Source: JAGVJT01 sp964471225
GTDB taxonomy: Bacteria > Pseudomonadota > Gammaproteobacteria > Legionellales > Legionellaceae
NCBI GenBank assembly: GCA_964471225.1
Contig: CAYYEZ010000042.1
Location: 1-64,000 of the forward strand
DNA: 64,000 nt
Reading direction: 5' to 3'
Shown here: positions 62,901 through 64,000 of the stretch, piece after piece
How the letters are laid out: every line of letters starts with the position of its first letter
Position numbering within the stretch: the first letter of the stretch is position 1
Program-made: the position numbers and the translations under genes
Notes under the pieces: generated by a model
The model's input: the letters and a program-made list of their open reading frames with translations, nothing else
The model's database searches: none
Told to the model about the DNA's origin: nothing

Positions 62901-64000
62901 AAGGTGAGTACCTTTTTTCTCTTGAGGATCAATATGACATAGATATCGAAAACGGTGCATTGTATCAAGGAAATAAAAAATTCAGCGCAGTTCCACTGTA
63001 TATGAATCATTCTCCTTTGTTTAAGCATTTTAAATTGGAACATGAGTCTTCTTGTTTGATGTATCCAGGCGATTCTATTTTTGAATTTTTTAATCCTGAA
63101 GGAACCTTGCGATTTTCGAGGAATTCGAGCGAGTCTTTTCGTGTGCAAAAAGAATTTTCATTTGGAGATGGAAAAAGATTTTGGTACGAGCTTTATCCTA
63201 TAAACCCGCAACAGAAAAAACAGCTAAACTTAGCTCAATCTTGCTTTAAAGATGGGAGAAGGCAAGATTTAAGCGAGGCAATCACTGATGGAGACATGAA
63301 TGCCTGGTCTCTTTGCTCTGACTTCGCACCCAGTGTATCGGCGCCTCAATTTATTTTAACTCAAAATCATAGGCCTGTATTTTTTGCTCGAACTCAATAT
63401 ACCCCTTTTAGTTCTTATGAAACAGGACAAGCTCTGTGTAACGACCCTATTAGAAACCGCTTTGATGATCCCAAATTTATGATTTGCACAGGAGACCATA
63501 TATTTTTTAAACGATACGGTCTAAGTCTAACTCAAGCACCGAATCAGAGTTATGTTCTTAAGGATAAACCTACTTTTGTTTATCAACCTAACGCCAAATT
63601 TCCGATACCCGGTGTTGCAAATATGGGATTTAAAGAGGCGTATCAAAAAGGCGCTCAAACCATTGAGCGAGATTATTTTGTTGTTCCCGTGCAACGTTTT
63701 TATCGATCTGGCACTGTAGATAACGGGGAGTTTTTCCTCTTTAAACATGACGCTTCGGCAGTGATTGCAACAGCACAATTAACTAAGATATGGAAAAGCC
63801 GCAATTTAAAAGAAGAAGATTATCCTCTATGGCATTATGAAAATACTTGCCACGCCATTGTTTTTCCTATTATCAATGGAGAACCTAAACCAGAAAAAGC
63901 TGCAGATGCGTTATATCTTAGTTATCTTTACTTAGCTGCGGGCCAGCCTGAAAATGCCTGGAACACTTTGCAAAAAATTCAACAACGATTTTCCTTGGAT
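59921..64000 (+). CDS. Giant protein with cysteine-peptidase-like N-terminus (partial)
   Basis: Open frame still open at the right edge: 1,360 codons from ATG 59921, or 1,346 from ATG 59963; an in-frame TAA lies just upstream of 59921. Neither start has a strong ribosome-binding site. Numbering from 59963: the N-terminal 160 residues have a papain-like layout: Gln40-Gly-Cys42 (GVQGCVFANTIGYF), His129 (SPGHAMIYHF), Asn148 (FYIYNAGAG). The rest is helical, with long stretches rich in Phe, Tyr, Leu and Glu, and a tetratricopeptide-like fragment near the end (ALYLSYLYLAAGQPENAWNTL). No signal peptide. Giant proteins of this kind are known from Legionella/Coxiella- and Chlamydia-type bacteria. Possibly an effector or deubiquitinase-like protease; this is inference. 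No exact family was recognised. Confidence 0.75.
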   Translation, partial: MCDNESNRYLTSASMFSSSFESSNLSTPTEIQMNISLLAHIAADSELQGRYGVQGCVFANTIGYFKSYLATLPEAHLSLKKLTESVEKLHVYARYIQNMAQRRASIKEATEFSGEIAHRITALRSGEEVILPGGWVNPGSPGHAMIYHFRKEGDVLRFYIYNAGAGVEYHEKMSSTSSERYFSTKVYEFKEAAHLQLMYLIRRLVVAHLNHLHPDFDSKALYVHNIDEIIPFINDLTKDEPLLAQDLFEEVLTTTGQISGTCTQRSIHQMLKHYFKSLEDYRRFIVDFKIYAIDDYLKKHSRCSQPIQELVSYAIINTIKICDTPELYTLDEKEEKLIQLYKLQSQLAQFALQERVTAIPSFLNNFTFQRYSFDISSPTFELSALSHQTQPSRELHRIEPSPRPSLLQELSKIYNTCQEAHASGDVIWVMKQIEQVFLDLPAPMSFAGASFYDLFTQEELFEPFIQKLYDFQVLFDRCRKTAFGQNQFVAQATLQMSIIAINDDCHRKYAKINGKPDFSPFFAYFINGYFKGYAYSPYLASHHVMLDERFQALRGLYTNEEKSDDMSSAYLDYYNQLIKTFPEVYHDLESRYQDQAPKDVDFHSAIVRAKAEALYVLCNQFIQNMPEMTLTPESFLNAPAYAPFCREIRKQWEYGCSILRGINPLFPDRSFSLKFILVMELNPYSKTLNFKDTFLNSANSISYTGFPLAITQHQYEVKRPEMKTVCHHENPDFISDTKRKKTSNDIQLSPYDHPTTRVINKDDFFFRDLLHLRTSQRHQASLTLDYFHEVRDYLKDPEIQRYVEGNIFEPCVLLITLEKDETFLMRFDEFVDSGLRAFVAVNKEMTHEALFFIRLSAYVNRFAAEKIPGLTNRLESDYDRISDLILSNTDQHILASLHQYRFILGMAFYQKTQRPPMKLFEELFISYFYIQTNTNLHVPLDEETSAELIFSKREFQESIKRRLPEINEDLIQRVLHHLKGHFKQQLATLRLSRKGEYLFSLEDQYDIDIENGALYQGNKKFSAVPLYMNHSPLFKHFKLEHESSCLMYPGDSIFEFFNPEGTLRFSRNSSESFRVQKEFSFGDGKRFWYELYPINPQQKKQLNLAQSCFKDGRRQDLSEAITDGDMNAWSLCSDFAPSVSAPQFILTQNHRPVFFARTQYTPFSSYETGQALCNDPIRNRFDDPKFMICTGDHIFFKRYGLSLTQAPNQSYVLKDKPTFVYQPNAKFPIPGVANMGFKEAYQKGAQTIERDYFVVPVQRFYRSGTVDNGEFFLFKHDASAVIATAQLTKIWKSRNLKEEDYPLWHYENTCHAIVFPIINGEPKPEKAADALYLSYLYLAAGQPENAWNTLQKIQQRFSLD

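Noticed and set aside
1..64000. tRNA, rRNA, CRISPR array, insertion sequence or prophage
   Set aside because: No cloverleaf-like stretch, regularly spaced repeat, transposase motif or phage gene was recognised on reading; a tRNAscan/ISfinder run could settle it.

Overview
The window is chromosomal DNA of a Gram-negative gammaproteobacterium. It carries lipid A genes (lpxD, pagP), the ftsY-ftsE-ftsX-rpoH block next to rsmD, ubiquinone hydroxylases including a Coq7-type di-iron enzyme, DarP (YjgA), RlmKL and a host-attachment-family protein. The genes are A/T-leaning and densely packed, and there is a giant protein with a cysteine-peptidase-like N-terminus. Together these fit Legionellales (Coxiellaceae/Legionellaceae-like, possibly host-associated), but the order is inferred; only the class is well supported.

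Layout. 1-6.1 kb (minus): F1Fo ATP synthase operon atpI-B-E-F-H-A-G-D, running off the left edge, with a clear sigma70 promoter. 6.2-11.1 kb (plus): KAS II-type condensing enzyme, lpxD, and a polA whose proofreading domain has lost its catalytic residues. 11.1-12.3 kb (minus): a GT4 glycosyltransferase. 12.36-16.46 kb (plus): four tightly overlapping genes (KAS III, SDR, metallo-beta-lactamase-fold hydrolase, PaaK/F390-synthetase-like adenylating enzyme) that look like a small acyl-derived metabolite pathway. 16.4-18.8 kb (minus): rpiA, an outer-membrane barrel, then a region with a Cys-rich secreted protein and an unlisted 56-residue peptide gene whose leader carries a YxxPxL motif as in RiPP/lasso leaders. 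18.9-20.6 kb: orphan membrane protein. 20.7-25.4 kb: prkA-yeaH-spoVR stress operon. 25.4-30.75 kb (minus): an orphan 564-aa protein, then rpoH, ftsX, ftsE, ftsY. 30.8-34.4 kb (plus): paired M16 peptidases, rsmD, a cold-shock-domain protein. 34.4-41.25 kb (plus): complete MoxR/Bat (aerotolerance-type) operon. 41.3-43.4 kb (plus): HprK-like kinase, sulfotransferase and PqqD-like protein, a RiPP-tailoring-like trio. 43.4-46.9 kb: queuosine-precursor transporter, parC, rhodanese. 46.95-47.12 kb: decayed nhaA fragment. 47.1-49.8 kb (minus): GT2 glycosyltransferase, polytopic membrane protein, cytochrome c4. 49.8-55.9 kb: engB, pncC, two UbiH-family hydroxylases, pepP, coq7, pagP. 55.9-59.8 kb: rlmKL, darP, host-attachment-family protein, thioredoxin-like protein, and a divergent hfq. 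59.9 kb to the right edge: a giant open reading frame still open after about 1,350 codons.

Most of the window is ordinary housekeeping. The parts most worth following are (a) the 56-residue RiPP-precursor-like gene, considered with the distant kinase/sulfotransferase/PqqD trio; (b) the KAS III-SDR-MBL-adenylase operon, which appears to be read from a leaderless mRNA; (c) the divergent Hfq with altered proximal and rim residues; and (d) the giant protein at the right edge. No tRNA, rRNA, insertion sequence or CRISPR array was recognised.
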